Assembly (NCBI RefSeq): GCF_004216755.1
Contig: NZ_SGWZ01000002.1
Span: 372,001-436,000, forward strand
DNA length: 64,000 bases
From: Kerstersia gyiorum
Lineage (GTDB): Bacteria; Pseudomonadota; Gammaproteobacteria; Burkholderiales; Burkholderiaceae_B
Direction: 5' to 3'
Shown piece after piece: positions 42,053 to 51,330 of this stretch. The position numbers and the translations under genes were made by a program. The notes under the pieces were generated by a model. The model did not search any database. It was not told where the DNA came from and saw nothing but the letters and a program-made list of their open reading frames with translations. How positions within the stretch are numbered: the first letter of the stretch is position 1; each line of letters starts with the position of its first letter.

Positions 42053-44470
42053 ATGCAAATTTCAGAATCCTGGCTGCGCACGCTGGTCGATCCCGATCTC
42101 TCCAGTGAAGCGCTGGCGCACAAATTGACCATGGCGGGTCTGGAAGTCGAAGAAACCGAGACAGCCGCCCCTGCTTTTTCTGGCGTGGTGGCCGCAAGAA
42201 TCACGGCCATTGCCCCCCATCCCGATGCCGACCGCCTGCGCGTCTGCCAGGTCGATGACGGCTCGGGCGAATTGCTGCAGATCGTTTGCGGCGCACCCAA
42301 TGCCGCTGCCGGCCTGCTGGTGCCGCTGGCCCGTGTTGGCGCGGTGCTGCCTGGCGGCATGAAGATCAAGACGGCGAAGATGCGCGGCGTCGCGTCGGCC
42401 GGCATGCTGTGCTCGGCGCGTGAGCTGGGCCTGTCGCAGGAACACGATGGCCTGATGCTGCTGCCCGAAGGACTGCAAGCCGGGCAGGACTTGCGCGCCG
42501 CGCTGGACCTCGACGATACGCTGATCACCCTGAAACTGACGCCCAACCGCGCCGACTGCCTCTCTATCCTCGGGGTTGCGCGCGAAGTGGCGGCGCTGAC
42601 TGGCGCCGCGCTGAAGGTGCCGGGCGCCGATCCAGTGCCGGTGAGCATTGCCGATCGCCTGCCGGTCAGCATTGAGGCGCCGGACCTCTGCGGCCGTTTT
42701 GCCGGCCGTGTCGTGCGTGGCGTGAATGCAGCGGCGCAGACGCCCGACTGGATGAAAACGCGCCTTGAGCGCGCCGGCCAGCGCAGCGTGTCGGTGCTGG
42801 TCGACATCTCCAACTACGTGATGCTCGAGCTTGGGCGTCCGTCGCACATTTTCGATCTGGACAAGGTGCCCGGCAACGATACCGGACTGGTCGTGCGCTG
42901 GGCCCGCGAAGGTGAAACCCTGGAACTGCTCAACGGCCAGACCGTGACGCTGCAGGCCGATATCGGCGTGGTTGCCGCAGCCGGCCAGCCGGAAAGCATG
43001 GCGGGCATCATGGGGGGCGAGGCGACGTCGGTCAGCACCGCCACCACGAATATCTATATCGAGTCGGCCTTCTGGTGGCCGGACGCGATTGCCGGCAAGG
43101 CACGCCGCTACCGCTTTTCCTCGGAAGCCAGTCATCGCTACGAGCGCGGCGTGGATTTTCAGGGCATTCCGGAAGGCCTGGAATACATCACCCGCCTGGT
43201 ACTGGATATCTGCGGCGGGCAGGCTGGCCCGGTGGATGACAATATTGCTGCCTTGCCGGAGCGCCAGCCTGTGCGCCTGCGTGCGGCTCGTTGCCGCAAG
43301 GTGCTGGGCCTGGATATCGCCAGTGAGCAGATCGGCGCGATTTTCCGCCAGCTGGGCCTGCCGTTCGAGCAGGACGGTGACGATTTCATCGTGACGCCGC
43401 CTTCCTTCCGCTTCGATATCGAGATTGAAGAGGACCTGATTGAAGAGGTTGCTCGCATCTACGGTTTTGAAAATATTCCCGACCTGCCGCCGGTCGCGCG
43501 TGCTGCAATGCGCGCCCAGCCGGAAGGGCAGCACAGCCCGCATGCTGTGCGCGAGCTGTTGGCCAGCCGTGATTACCAGGAAGTCGTGAATTTCAGCTTC
43601 GTGGAAAACGACTGGGAGCGTGACTATGCTGGCAACACGGACCCTATCCGACTGCTCAATCCGATCGCCAGTCATCTGTCGGTCATGCGTTCCAGCCTGA
43701 TTGCGGGCCTGGTTGCCAATATCCGCTACAACGCCAATCGCCAGCAAAGCCGTGTGCGTGTCTTTGAGCTGGGCCGCGTGTTCCGGCGCGACGCAGCAGT
43801 TGCCGATGGCGGCCTGGATGTGGCTGGCATTGCCCAGCCCTTGCACCTGGCTGCCGCAGCCTGGGGCCCGGCAGATGCCGAGCAGTGGGGCCTGCCTGTG
43901 CGCCAGGTTGACTTCTATGACGTGAAACGCGACCTGGAAGTGCTGTTCGGCCAGCGTGCCGCGAGCCTGCGTTTTGTCGCGGCGTCCTATCCGGCGCTGC
44001 ATCCTGGCCGCAGCGCACGCATTGAACTCGATGGCGTGGCGGTGGGCTGGGTGGGCGAGGTCCATCCGCGCCTGGTGCAACAGGCGGATCTGCGCCAGGC
44101 GCCAGTGGTGTTCGAAGTGACGCTGGATTCGGTATTGCCGGCATCGGTGCCCGAGGCCGTGGAAGCCTCCCGCCAGCCTATGGTGATCCGTGACCTGGCC
44201 CTGCTGGCGCCTGCCGCACTGAGCGCGCAGGACCTGCAGGATATCGTTGCGGCCCAGCGCCAGTCCGATGCCAGCCTGGCCATCCTCAAGGATGTTCGCC
44301 TGTTCGACGTCTGGCGTGACCCAGCAGCGCCGGCGGATGCGGAGAAGAGCCTGGCGTTCCGTTTCTGGTTGCAGGACAATACCGAAACCCTGTCCGACGA
44401 ACGTGTCGATGCCTGCATGAACAGCCTGATTGGCGCCTTGCAGGCACGTGGCGTCCGTCTGCGCGCCTGA
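42053..44470 (+). CDS. pheT: phenylalanyl-tRNA synthetase beta subunit
   Basis: The 805-aa beta subunit starts 'MQISESWLRTLVDPDLSSEAL' with the EMAP/OB tRNA-binding domain 'PHPDADRLRVCQVDDG', the B3/B4 editing domain ('VDISNYVMLELGRPSHIFD'), the B5 fold and the C-terminal anticodon-binding FDX domain ('PQPMVIRDLALL'-like 'RQPMVIRDLALLAPA'). Length is standard. It is co-transcribed with pheS and ihfA. Confidence 0.97.
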   Translation: MQISESWLRTLVDPDLSSEALAHKLTMAGLEVEETETAAPAFSGVVAARITAIAPHPDADRLRVCQVDDGSGELLQIVCGAPNAAAGLLVPLARVGAVLPGGMKIKTAKMRGVASAGMLCSARELGLSQEHDGLMLLPEGLQAGQDLRAALDLDDTLITLKLTPNRADCLSILGVAREVAALTGAALKVPGADPVPVSIADRLPVSIEAPDLCGRFAGRVVRGVNAAAQTPDWMKTRLERAGQRSVSVLVDISNYVMLELGRPSHIFDLDKVPGNDTGLVVRWAREGETLELLNGQTVTLQADIGVVAAAGQPESMAGIMGGEATSVSTATTNIYIESAFWWPDAIAGKARRYRFSSEASHRYERGVDFQGIPEGLEYITRLVLDICGGQAGPVDDNIAALPERQPVRLRAARCRKVLGLDIASEQIGAIFRQLGLPFEQDGDDFIVTPPSFRFDIEIEEDLIEEVARIYGFENIPDLPPVARAAMRAQPEGQHSPHAVRELLASRDYQEVVNFSFVENDWERDYAGNTDPIRLLNPIASHLSVMRSSLIAGLVANIRYNANRQQSRVRVFELGRVFRRDAAVADGGLDVAGIAQPLHLAAAAWGPADAEQWGLPVRQVDFYDVKRDLEVLFGQRAASLRFVAASYPALHPGRSARIELDGVAVGWVGEVHPRLVQQADLRQAPVVFEVTLDSVLPASVPEAVEASRQPMVIRDLALLAPAALSAQDLQDIVAAQRQSDASLAILKDVRLFDVWRDPAAPADAEKSLAFRFWLQDNTETLSDERVDACMNSLIGALQARGVRLRA

Positions 44471-44492
44471 ATCCCGCTAGGAGTGATCGGAT

Positions 44493-44819
44493 ATGACGAC
44501 AGAAACCCGTACGCTGACCAAGGCTGAATTGGCTGACATGCTGTTCGAACGTGTCGGCCTGAACAAGCGCGAAGCCAAGGATCTCGTCGATACATTTTTT
44601 GACGAAATTCGTGAGGCGCTGGCCAAGGGCGATATGGTCAAGCTTTCGGGCTTTGGCAACTTCCAGGTCCGGCAGAAGCCGCCGCGTCCCGGGCGCAATC
44701 CCAAGACTGGCGAGGCGATCCCCATCGCTGCGCGCCGCGTCGTGACTTTCCATGCCAGCCAGAAGCTCAAGAGCGCGGTCGAGTCCACCGGTTTGACCCC
44801 GGAAGACCAGTCCGTTTAA
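44493..44819 (+). CDS. ihfA: integration host factor alpha subunit
   Basis: The 108-aa DNA-bending protein has 'LTKAELADMLFERVGLNKRE', 'VKLSGFGNFQVRQK' and the beta-arm 'RPGRNPKTGEAIPIAARRVVTF' in two parts, with the conserved Pro. It pairs with IHF-beta (not in this window). A TAGGAG site precedes the ATG, 22 nt after pheT. Confidence 0.97.
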   Translation: MTTETRTLTKAELADMLFERVGLNKREAKDLVDTFFDEIREALAKGDMVKLSGFGNFQVRQKPPRPGRNPKTGEAIPIAARRVVTFHASQKLKSAVESTGLTPEDQSV

Positions 44820-44950
44820 GCTAGGGGATGACCGGCGGGGCAGGGCGCTGCAGTAATGGGCGCGGCGCCGCCGGCTATCTTCCCGATTAGCGGCCGAGCC
44901 GCGCCAGCCTCGGGCCGGCGCCAGACCGCAGCCGGCGTTGCCGGCCTTAC

Positions 44951-45367
44951 ATGATGCAGCCTGAACGTTCAGACATGACACGCACTGAAGAACAAAGCAG
45001 CACGGCGGCCTTGCCGCCTATTCCGGCCAAGCGTTATTTCACCATCGGTGAAGTCAGCGATCTGTGTGGCGTCAAACCCCATGTGCTGCGCTACTGGGAA
45101 CAGGAATTCACGCAGCTCAAGCCGGTCAAGCGGCGTGGCAACCGGCGTTATTACCAGCATCATGAAGTGCTGCTGATCCGTCGTATCCGCTCCCTGTTGT
45201 ACGAAGAGGGCTTCACCATCAGCGGCGCCCGCAATCGCCTGGGTGATGCCAGGGATGCTGCCGCCCACGATCCGGAAGCAGCAGTGCGCCTGAGCGGCGC
45301 CGAATTGCAGGCGCTGCGTACGGAATTGCAGGATATTTCGGCCTTGCTGGCATCGGTGCCCCGTTAG
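44951..45367 (+). CDS. MerR family regulator downstream of ihfA
   Basis: The 138-aa protein has the MerR helix-turn-helix 'YFTIGEVSDLCGVKPHVLRYW', 'PVKRRGNRRYYQHHEVLLIRR' and a short C-terminal region without the metal cysteines of MerR or CueR. A small MerR protein follows ihfA in many proteobacteria; its regulon is not established. The start could be ATG 44951, 44954 or 44975; none has a strong ribosome-binding site. Confidence 0.9.
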   Translation: MMQPERSDMTRTEEQSSTAALPPIPAKRYFTIGEVSDLCGVKPHVLRYWEQEFTQLKPVKRRGNRRYYQHHEVLLIRRIRSLLYEEGFTISGARNRLGDARDAAAHDPEAAVRLSGAELQALRTELQDISALLASVPR

Positions 45368-45447
45368 GTTCAGCTGGCCGTGCGGGGTGGTGCCCCTGTC
45401 TGGTTCGGGTGTCATCCAAATTATTTCGGGATTTTTTCTCGAAACAC

Positions 45448-45475
45448 TTGCAAAGATCAAAATCACTGCTATAAT
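45448..45475 (+). promoter_or_regulatory. promoter of tRNA-Pro
   Basis: TTGCAA (45448-45453) and TATAAT (45470-45475) with a 16-bp spacer put the start about 7 nt before the mature tRNA 5' end. Confidence 0.85.
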
Positions 45476-45488
45476 TTAATTCTTGTTT

Positions 45489-45565
45489 CGGAGCGTAGCG
45501 CAGCCTGGTAGCGCACTTGCATGGGGTGCAAGGGGTCGCGAGTTCGAATCCCGCCGCTCCGACCA
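45489..45565 (+). tRNA. tRNA-Pro (anticodon GGG)
   Basis: The 77-nt cloverleaf has acceptor CGGAGCG/CGCTCCG, D-arm 'AGCGCAGCCTGGTAGCGC', anticodon stem CTTGC/GCAAG with loop ATGGGGT (anticodon GGG), T-loop 'GTTCGAAT', discriminator A and encoded CCA. Confidence 0.95.
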
Positions 45566-45573
45566 TTATTACC

Positions 45574-45610
45574 AAAAGCCCACAGTGGAAACACTGTGGG
45601 CTTTTGTCTT
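45574..45610 (+). terminator. intrinsic terminator after tRNA-Pro
   Basis: A perfect 14-bp stem, AAAAGCCCACAGTG/CACTGTGGGCTTTT, with a GAAA loop ends in TTTTGTCTT. Confidence 0.92.
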
Positions 45611-45619
45611 GTGTACCGG

Positions 45620-45915
45620 CAGCGACCGGGCCGGCCACCTCCATGATGCTTTCCAGACTGCCGCTGCTGCCCAAGCGCATGGCTTCCCGGTTGTAGGCGA
45701 TCCCGCGCGGGCTATCGCTGACCGCGCCGCTCCAGGCATAGAGCGCGAAATTGCGCGCGGCATGGCTCTGGCGGCGCTTGCCGGGCCTGGCAGGATCAGG
45801 TATTGGCCGTCGCTGCCCTGGGCCATGGCGCGTATGCCGCGTCCGCCGAGATTGAGTTCGATAGGATTGCCGCCATCGTCATGCTTGTTGCTGTCACCAC
45901 AGGCGGCCAGGACAG
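45620..45915 (-). pseudogene. frameshifted fragment of a DUF3616-like gene
   Basis: The minus strand reads 'GDSNKHDDGGNPIELNLGGR' and 'GIRAMAQGSDGQYLILPGPAS' in one frame. After a shift near 45755 the next frame gives 'RNFALYAWSGAVSDSPRG' and 'REAMRLGSSGSLESIMEVAG'. The order (Gly-Arg-Gly-Ile-Arg, then YLI-x-GPA, then FALY-x-WSG, then a Pro-Glu-like segment) follows DUF3616 proteins. Both ends are missing: it stops at the tRNA-Pro terminator on one side and merges into the corA upstream region on the other. It is a decayed remnant, not a working gene. Family recognition is from memory. Confidence 0.55.
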
Positions 45916-46024
45916 CGCAGACGCCGCTCCGGCTGACGGCGGCTAGTGCTGCGGCTACACTGTCACGGCAAGTGTTGGCCGCTGGCAGGCCCATTGCTGT
46001 CTGGATGATCTGACGGGAGCAACC

Positions 46025-47155
46025 ATGAAGTCCTTGCGAGTATTCCATATCCGCCCGGGAAAGTCGGTCGAGGAATTGGCCATGCCGCCGGACGAACCGC
46101 CAAGGGAAGGGTATCTCTGGCTGGCATGCTCGCATGATGATTTCGTGGCCGAAACGGAAGCCGTGCAGACGTTCTGCCTGCGCCTGGGCGGGATACGGAT
46201 TCTGGACCTGCATGTGTCCGATCTGTCCAACCTGCAACTGCCGTCGCACCTGGATTACACCTCGGATTACGACGTGTTGGTGTTCCGCAGGCTGGCCTTG
46301 CACGATAGCCTGCAGAACGAGGCCGCCAGTACGCGTGAGCAGGGAGCGCCGCGCCGGCTCAAGGAAGTGGCCGTGGCCCTGGGAGTGGAAACCGTGCCGG
46401 TGGGCTTCGTGCTGTTCGACCGGCTGCTGCTTAGCGTACATCCTGAGCCCTGCGTGGTCCACGAAGCCTATATTCGCCGCTTGCTGTCCCTGGCGCGCGG
46501 GGAGCCGCGCCAGCCCGGCAGCCTGGCGCGCCTGCCGGCTTCTCCGGCGGAATTGATGTTGCGTGTCACCAGCCTGATGGTTGACGGCTTTCTGGACCTG
46601 CGCAAGCATCTGACGCGCCAGCTCGAACACTGGCAGCAACGCCTGATGCGGCCGCGCAAGAACTTCGACCGCTGGGATGCCCTGCTGCGATCCAGGCAGG
46701 TGCTGCACTACCTGGACGAATGCTGCGAGGATCAGAGCAATGCGCTGGCCAGCTGGATGGACACCCTGGATGACTGGCCGGTGCCCGGCACCAAGGAAAG
46801 CCGCCATGAGCGTGAGCAATTGCTGGTGCGGGGCCGTGATGTGCTCGAGCACATCGAACGGGTGGCCCACCATGTGCGGCGGCTGGAACAGAGCGCCGAA
46901 ACGGCGGTGCAGATACATTTCAGCATCCAGAGCAATCGTACCAATGACGTCATGCGCGCACTCACGGCAGTGACGGCGGTCTTTCTGCCGCTGAACCTGA
47001 TTGCAGGGATCTTCGGCATGAATTTCGATTCCGTGCCATGGCTGCATGGCGCGCACAGCTTCTGGATCACCATGGGCATCATGCTGCTGATTGCATTCGG
47101 GCTGCTGGGGTATTTCGTCCGCAAGAATTATCTGTCTTCGACCGAGGATGACTGA
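46025..47155 (+). CDS. CorA/ZntB-type divalent cation transporter
   Basis: The 376-aa protein has a large cytoplasmic N-terminal domain and two C-terminal transmembrane helices. The first ends in the signature 'AGIFGMNFDSVPW' (Gly-Met-Asn). 'HFSIQSNRTNDVMRALTAV' before it is the long stalk helix. CorA proteins take up Mg2+, Co2+ or Ni2+, while ZntB moves Zn2+; sequence alone does not separate these here. Its 3' end overlaps the convergent LysR gene by 28 nt. Confidence 0.9.
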   Translation: MKSLRVFHIRPGKSVEELAMPPDEPPREGYLWLACSHDDFVAETEAVQTFCLRLGGIRILDLHVSDLSNLQLPSHLDYTSDYDVLVFRRLALHDSLQNEAASTREQGAPRRLKEVAVALGVETVPVGFVLFDRLLLSVHPEPCVVHEAYIRRLLSLARGEPRQPGSLARLPASPAELMLRVTSLMVDGFLDLRKHLTRQLEHWQQRLMRPRKNFDRWDALLRSRQVLHYLDECCEDQSNALASWMDTLDDWPVPGTKESRHEREQLLVRGRDVLEHIERVAHHVRRLEQSAETAVQIHFSIQSNRTNDVMRALTAVTAVFLPLNLIAGIFGMNFDSVPWLHGAHSFWITMGIMLLIAFGLLGYFVRKNYLSSTEDD

Positions 47156-48069
47156 GCTGCGGCGCTGTTGTCAGGGTCGGCCAGCAGGGTGATGACGCGC
47201 TGGCGCAGCCAGACGGTGCCGGGGTCGGTATCGAAGCGTGGATGCCAGTGGACGGTGACTTGCAGCGGGGGCAGGGCGACCGGTACGGGCAGGATGTCGA
47301 AGGCCTCATTGCGATTCAGCCAGAGGGCGGCACGATAGGGCAGCGTCAGGATCAGGTCCGTGCGCCGGGCAATTTCCGCGGCGGCGGAAAAATGCGGCAG
47401 GGTCAGCGCAGGCCGGCGCGGGACGCCCGCTTCGGCCAGGATGCCGTCGAGCGCGCGGTGCGAACTGCCACGCGAATCGACCAGAATGTGATCCAGCTTG
47501 CGGTATTGCGCACGGGTCAGTTTACCGCTGGCCAGCAGCGGGTGCCCGCGCCGCCCCATACAGCAATAGTGTTCATGGAACAGATGGGCATGGCAGGTCT
47601 GTTGCCTGAGACCGGCCAGATTGCCGATGGCCAGGTCTATCTCGCCGTCCCGCAGCGCCTGGGGCAAATCCTCCAGCGGTACATCACGGATTTCCAGTTG
47701 CAGCCGGGGGGCTTCGGTGTGCAATTGCTCCATCAATTCAGGCAGGAACACCATGACGCCGATGTCCGACATGGCCATGCGGAAACGCCGGCTGCTGCGT
47801 TGCGGGTCAAAGGCCTGGCGCAGGCTGATGGCTTCGGCAAAGCTGTTGAGCCCGCGTTCTATGGGTTCGGCCAGCGCCAGCGCCACAGGTGTGGGCTGCA
47901 TGCCATTGGGGGTGCGCAGGAACAAGGGGTCGTCGAATTGCTCGCGCAAGCGATTCAGCGCATAGCTGACAGCGGGCTGCGTCAGGCCCAGGCGCTGGGC
48001 GGCGCGAGTCACGCTGCCTTCGTCCATCACCATCAGGAAAACCCGCATGAGATTCAGGTCAAATTCCAT
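47128..48069 (-). CDS. LysR family regulator (NahR/PcpR-like group)
   Basis: The 313-aa protein has the helix-turn-helix 'MDEGSVTRAAQRLGLTQPAV' and 'SYALNRLREQFDDPLFLRTPNGMQPT', features of the NahR/LinR type that control aromatic or chloroaromatic catabolism. The effector domain contains 'IGNLAGLRQQTCHAHLFHEHY'. It is divergent from the acyl-CoA ligase gene at 48213 across an AT-rich region with a candidate operator, so it probably activates the second catabolic island. Confidence 0.9.
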   Translation of the reverse strand: MEFDLNLMRVFLMVMDEGSVTRAAQRLGLTQPAVSYALNRLREQFDDPLFLRTPNGMQPTPVALALAEPIERGLNSFAEAISLRQAFDPQRSSRRFRMAMSDIGVMVFLPELMEQLHTEAPRLQLEIRDVPLEDLPQALRDGEIDLAIGNLAGLRQQTCHAHLFHEHYCCMGRRGHPLLASGKLTRAQYRKLDHILVDSRGSSHRALDGILAEAGVPRRPALTLPHFSAAAEIARRTDLILTLPYRAALWLNRNEAFDILPVPVALPPLQVTVHWHPRFDTDPGTVWLRQRVITLLADPDNSAAAQSSSVEDR

Positions 48070-48093
48070 GTTTGCCCTTGATATAAATTTAGC

Positions 48094-48108
48094 TTATTCA
48101 ATACATAA
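48094..48108. promoter_or_regulatory. candidate LysR operator
   Basis: TTAT-N7-ATAA (48094-48108) contains the T-N11-A pattern of LysR-type regulators and lies in the divergent region between the LysR gene and the ligase gene. Flanking AAATTTA/TAAATTT stretches repeat on both sides. Confidence 0.45.
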
Positions 48109-48212
48109 TAGCCATAAATTTGACGGATATATAGTCGACTCCTAGACTAATTTCCATGCGATCCAGGCAGCCACAGGCCGGAGCGAGATCGCGGAATAAC
48201 AGGAGGAGTCTT

Positions 48213-49865
48213 ATGCGTGTTTCATCCACGCAGCAGGGGGCAGCAGTACTTGAGCGCGAGCACCCGGTTTGCGCTGTCCAGGCGGGCACTGAAGGGCAGC
48301 AATGCCAGGGGAACGTGACCGTGCCGCAATTGCTGTGCCGGCAGGCGCGGCAATACGGCGAGCGGCCATGGCTGCAGGCGCCGGGCGGCCAGCTTAGTTT
48401 CGGGGAGGCTCCGGCCTTTGCTGCACGGTGGGCTGCGCTGCTGGCGCATCAGGGCGTGGCGCGTGGCGACCGGGTCGTGCTGATGATGGGCAACCGGATG
48501 GAGTTCCTGGGCGCGGTGCTGGGATGCGCCTGGCTGGGTGCTGTCGCCGTCCCGGTAAATACGGCATCGCGCGGCATGCAGCTGCAGCATATCCTGTCCA
48601 ATAGTGCGGCCAGGCTGGCGCTGGCCGATGCGGCGGCGTGCGGCGTGCTGTCTGCCGTGCAAGACACGCCGCTGGCATGCATTCTGCTGGTTGGTGGCGG
48701 GCTCGACGCCGACGCGCCGGCGCAGGTGCAGCCTTTGCCGGACTTGCCGCAGGCGGGTCTGGAAGCGGCGGATCTGCAAGCCGGCGATACCCTGGCAATC
48801 CTTTATACCTCGGGGACTTCGGGGCTTTCCAAAGGTGTTTGCTGCCCGCACGCGCAGTTCTACTGGTGGGGCGTGCTGACGGCGCGCAACCTGGAAATAG
48901 GCACCGAGGATGTGCTCTATACCTGCCTGCCGCTATTTCATACCAACGCGCTCAATGCCTGCTTCCAGGCGCTGGTGACGGGCGCGGCGATCGTCTGCGA
49001 CGAGCGCTTCTCCGTCAGCCGCTATTTCGAGCGCCTGTGCGCCACCGGAGCGACCGTTACCTATCTGCTGGGCGCCATGGTGCCCATGCTGCTGTCGCGC
49101 GAGGTCACGGCGGACGAGCGCGGGCACCGCGCCCGTATCGCTCTGGCGCCGGGCGTGCCCGCGCGCTTCCATCAGGTTTTCCAGGCGCGCACCGGTATTG
49201 CCTTGCTGGAGGGCTATGGGTCGACCGAAACCAATTTTGCCATCGGCGGCACGCTGGCGCAGCAACGTGCGGACAGCATGGGGCGCGTGATGCCGGAGTT
49301 CGAGGCCTGCGTGGCGGACGACAATGACCAGCCCTTGCCGGATGGCGAGCCTGGCGAATTGCTGCTGCGTCCGCGCCTGCCGTTCCTGGTGGCGACCGGC
49401 TACTTCGGCATGCCTGACAAAACCGTGGAGGCCTGGCGCAATCTGTGGTTCCACACCGGCGACCGCGTGGTACGCGATGCCGACGGCCATTTCCGTTTTC
49501 TAGACCGCATGAAGGATGCGATTCGGCGCCGTGGCGAGAATATTTCTTCATTCGAGGTTGAACAGGTGCTGCAGGCCCATCCGGCCGTGGAGGCTGCTGC
49601 GGTCTATGCGGTGCGCTCCGAGCTGGCTGAAGACGAAGTCATGGCGGCGCTGGTGTTCAAGCCCGGCCAGCAGGCCAGCCCCGAGGCGCTGCTGGACCAT
49701 TGCCAGCCGCGCATGCCGTATTTCTCGGTGCCGCGTTATCTGCGCATCATGACGGCCCTGCCACGTACCGAGAACGGCAAGATCCGCAAGTTCGGCCTGC
49801 GCGACGAGGGTGTAACCGCAGATACCTGGGACAGGGAAAGCGTGGGCTATCAGGTGCTGCGCTGA
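48213..49865 (+). CDS. AMP-dependent acyl-CoA ligase (CaiC-like group)
   Basis: The 550-aa adenylate-forming enzyme has the P-loop 'LAILYTSGTSGLSKGVCCPH', 'CLPLFHTNALNACFQAL', 'LLEGYGSTETNF' and the C-terminal 'DRMKDAIRRRGENISSFEVE' with 'PRTENGKIRKFGL' carrying the catalytic Lys. It resembles crotonobetaine/carnitine- and medium-chain ligases; the acid it activates is unknown. ATG 48213 follows AGGAGGAG. An MHS transporter, a thiolase-like protein and a DUF35 protein follow. Confidence 0.87.
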   Translation: MRVSSTQQGAAVLEREHPVCAVQAGTEGQQCQGNVTVPQLLCRQARQYGERPWLQAPGGQLSFGEAPAFAARWAALLAHQGVARGDRVVLMMGNRMEFLGAVLGCAWLGAVAVPVNTASRGMQLQHILSNSAARLALADAAACGVLSAVQDTPLACILLVGGGLDADAPAQVQPLPDLPQAGLEAADLQAGDTLAILYTSGTSGLSKGVCCPHAQFYWWGVLTARNLEIGTEDVLYTCLPLFHTNALNACFQALVTGAAIVCDERFSVSRYFERLCATGATVTYLLGAMVPMLLSREVTADERGHRARIALAPGVPARFHQVFQARTGIALLEGYGSTETNFAIGGTLAQQRADSMGRVMPEFEACVADDNDQPLPDGEPGELLLRPRLPFLVATGYFGMPDKTVEAWRNLWFHTGDRVVRDADGHFRFLDRMKDAIRRRGENISSFEVEQVLQAHPAVEAAAVYAVRSELAEDEVMAALVFKPGQQASPEALLDHCQPRMPYFSVPRYLRIMTALPRTENGKIRKFGLRDEGVTADTWDRESVGYQVLR

Positions 49866-49946
49866 GCAGCATCTGGCAGGGAGTACCGGGTTGTTCCCGG
49901 CAACAGAACAGACAAAAAAATCCATCAAGGAAGAAGGAGAGGAGAC

Positions 49947-50003
49947 ATGAACAAGACAGTACGGGCCGGCAAGACCGGACAGGGCGCAGGGAGACGGCTA
50001 TGA
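49947..50003 (+). CDS. 18-codon leader ORF coupled to the MHS transporter
   Basis: ATG 49947 stands 4 nt after a very strong AGGAGAGGAG ribosome-binding site and opens a frame of 18 codons ('MNKTVRAGKTGQGAGRRL'). Its TGA (50001-50003) overlaps the ATG of the transporter (50000-50002). This looks like a translational coupling leader. No amino acid is over-represented in a way that suggests attenuation. Confidence 0.45.
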   Translation: MNKTVRAGKTGQGAGRRL

Positions 50004-51328
50004 GCGGCGTGGCGACACAGGGCAGGCAGGCCGCCGGCGCAGCGGCGGCGCTGGAAGACGACGCAGCACGCAAGAAGCGCACGCGCCGCGTGGTCATGGC
50101 ATCGGTCGCGGGCAACGCGATGGAATGGTATGACTTCTTCATCTACGGCACGGCGGCCGCGCTGGTGTTCGGTAGCCTGTTCTTTCCAAAGGGAACAGAC
50201 CCGCTGTTGGGGACCATGGGTGCGTTTGCCGGGTTTGCCGTGGGTTTCCTGGCGCGGCCGCTGGGCGGCGTGATCTTCGGCCATATCGGCGACCGCTATG
50301 GGCGCAAGCTGGCGCTGGAATGGACGCTGGGTATCATGGGGGCAGCCACCTTCCTGATCGGGTTGCTGCCGACTTACGAGCAGGCCGGTATCTGGGCCCC
50401 GATTGCCATGGTGGCGCTGCGCATTCTGCAAGGGATGGCGGCTGGCGGCGAGTGGGGCGGCGGTGTCCTGCTCATCAGCGAAGCCGTGGGCGGCAAGCGG
50501 CGTGGGTACTTTTCCTCGTTCAGCCAATTGGGGGTGGCGGGCGGCTTCGTGCTGTCCTCGGGGGTTTTCATGCTGGCGCAGCAATTGCCGGATGAGGCAT
50601 TCATGAGCTGGGGCTGGCGCCTGCCGTTCCTGCTGAGCATCATCATCTTTGGCGTCGGGCTGTATATCCGCAAGCGCATCCCCGAGAGCGAAGAGTTTGT
50701 GCAGGCCAAGAAAACCGCCAAGCGCGGCATGCCGGCGGTCGAAGTCTTCCGCCGCTATCCGCGTCAGGTGTTCACGGCCATGGGCTTGCGCATGGCGGAG
50801 AATGGCGGTTCGTACATGTTCCTGGCGTTTGCGCTGGCCTATGGGAAATTCCTGGAAATTCCCAATGACATCATGCTGGGGGGCGTGCTGCTGTCCATGT
50901 TCATCGAGCTGGGCACACTGGTCTGGTTTGGCCACCTGTCAGACCGCATCGGGCGGCGGACGGTATATCTGATTGGCTCGGTCGGCCTGATGCTGGTTGC
51001 ATTCCCGTTCTTCTGGCTGGTGCAGACCAAGGAGCCGCTGTGGATCTTCCTGGCCTTCTTCCTGGGCAATACCATTTGCCACGCGGCCATGATAGGAACG
51101 CAACCCGCGTATTTTGCCGAGCTGTTTCCGGCGGAAGTCCGATATACCGGGCTGGCGCTGGGGCATGAACTGGCATCGGTGCTGGCGGGTGGGCTGTCGC
51201 CGCTGATCGCCATGGCCTTGCTGCGCAGTTATGAATCGGCTACCCCGGTAGCGATCTATCTGTTGTGCCTGGCGGGCATCACCGTAGTGACGCTATTGTT
51301 GACCAAAGAGCCGGAAAGACAGGAGTGA
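50000..51328 (+). CDS. MHS-type MFS transporter
   Basis: The 442-aa protein belongs to the metabolite:H+ symporters (KgtP/ShiA/ProP group). It has 'GNAMEWYDFFIYGTAAALVF', 'ARPLGGVIFGHIGDRYGRKLAL', 'LQGMAAGGEWGGGVLLISE' and 'FGHLSDRIGRRTVYLIG', with 12 membrane segments. Such proteins import organic acids with protons; here probably the acid activated by the upstream ligase (inference). It has its own AGGGAG site and also overlaps the stop of the 18-codon leader frame. The thiolase-like gene starts 2 nt after its stop. Confidence 0.92.
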   Translation: MSGVATQGRQAAGAAAALEDDAARKKRTRRVVMASVAGNAMEWYDFFIYGTAAALVFGSLFFPKGTDPLLGTMGAFAGFAVGFLARPLGGVIFGHIGDRYGRKLALEWTLGIMGAATFLIGLLPTYEQAGIWAPIAMVALRILQGMAAGGEWGGGVLLISEAVGGKRRGYFSSFSQLGVAGGFVLSSGVFMLAQQLPDEAFMSWGWRLPFLLSIIIFGVGLYIRKRIPESEEFVQAKKTAKRGMPAVEVFRRYPRQVFTAMGLRMAENGGSYMFLAFALAYGKFLEIPNDIMLGGVLLSMFIELGTLVWFGHLSDRIGRRTVYLIGSVGLMLVAFPFFWLVQTKEPLWIFLAFFLGNTICHAAMIGTQPAYFAELFPAEVRYTGLALGHELASVLAGGLSPLIAMALLRSYESATPVAIYLLCLAGITVVTLLLTKEPERQE

Positions 51329-51330
51329 CC

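Noticed and set aside
45483..46013. 176-aa plus-strand frame over tRNA-Pro
   Set aside because: It reads through the tRNA and its terminator; the translation has no family features. The opposite strand shows the DUF3616-like relic instead.
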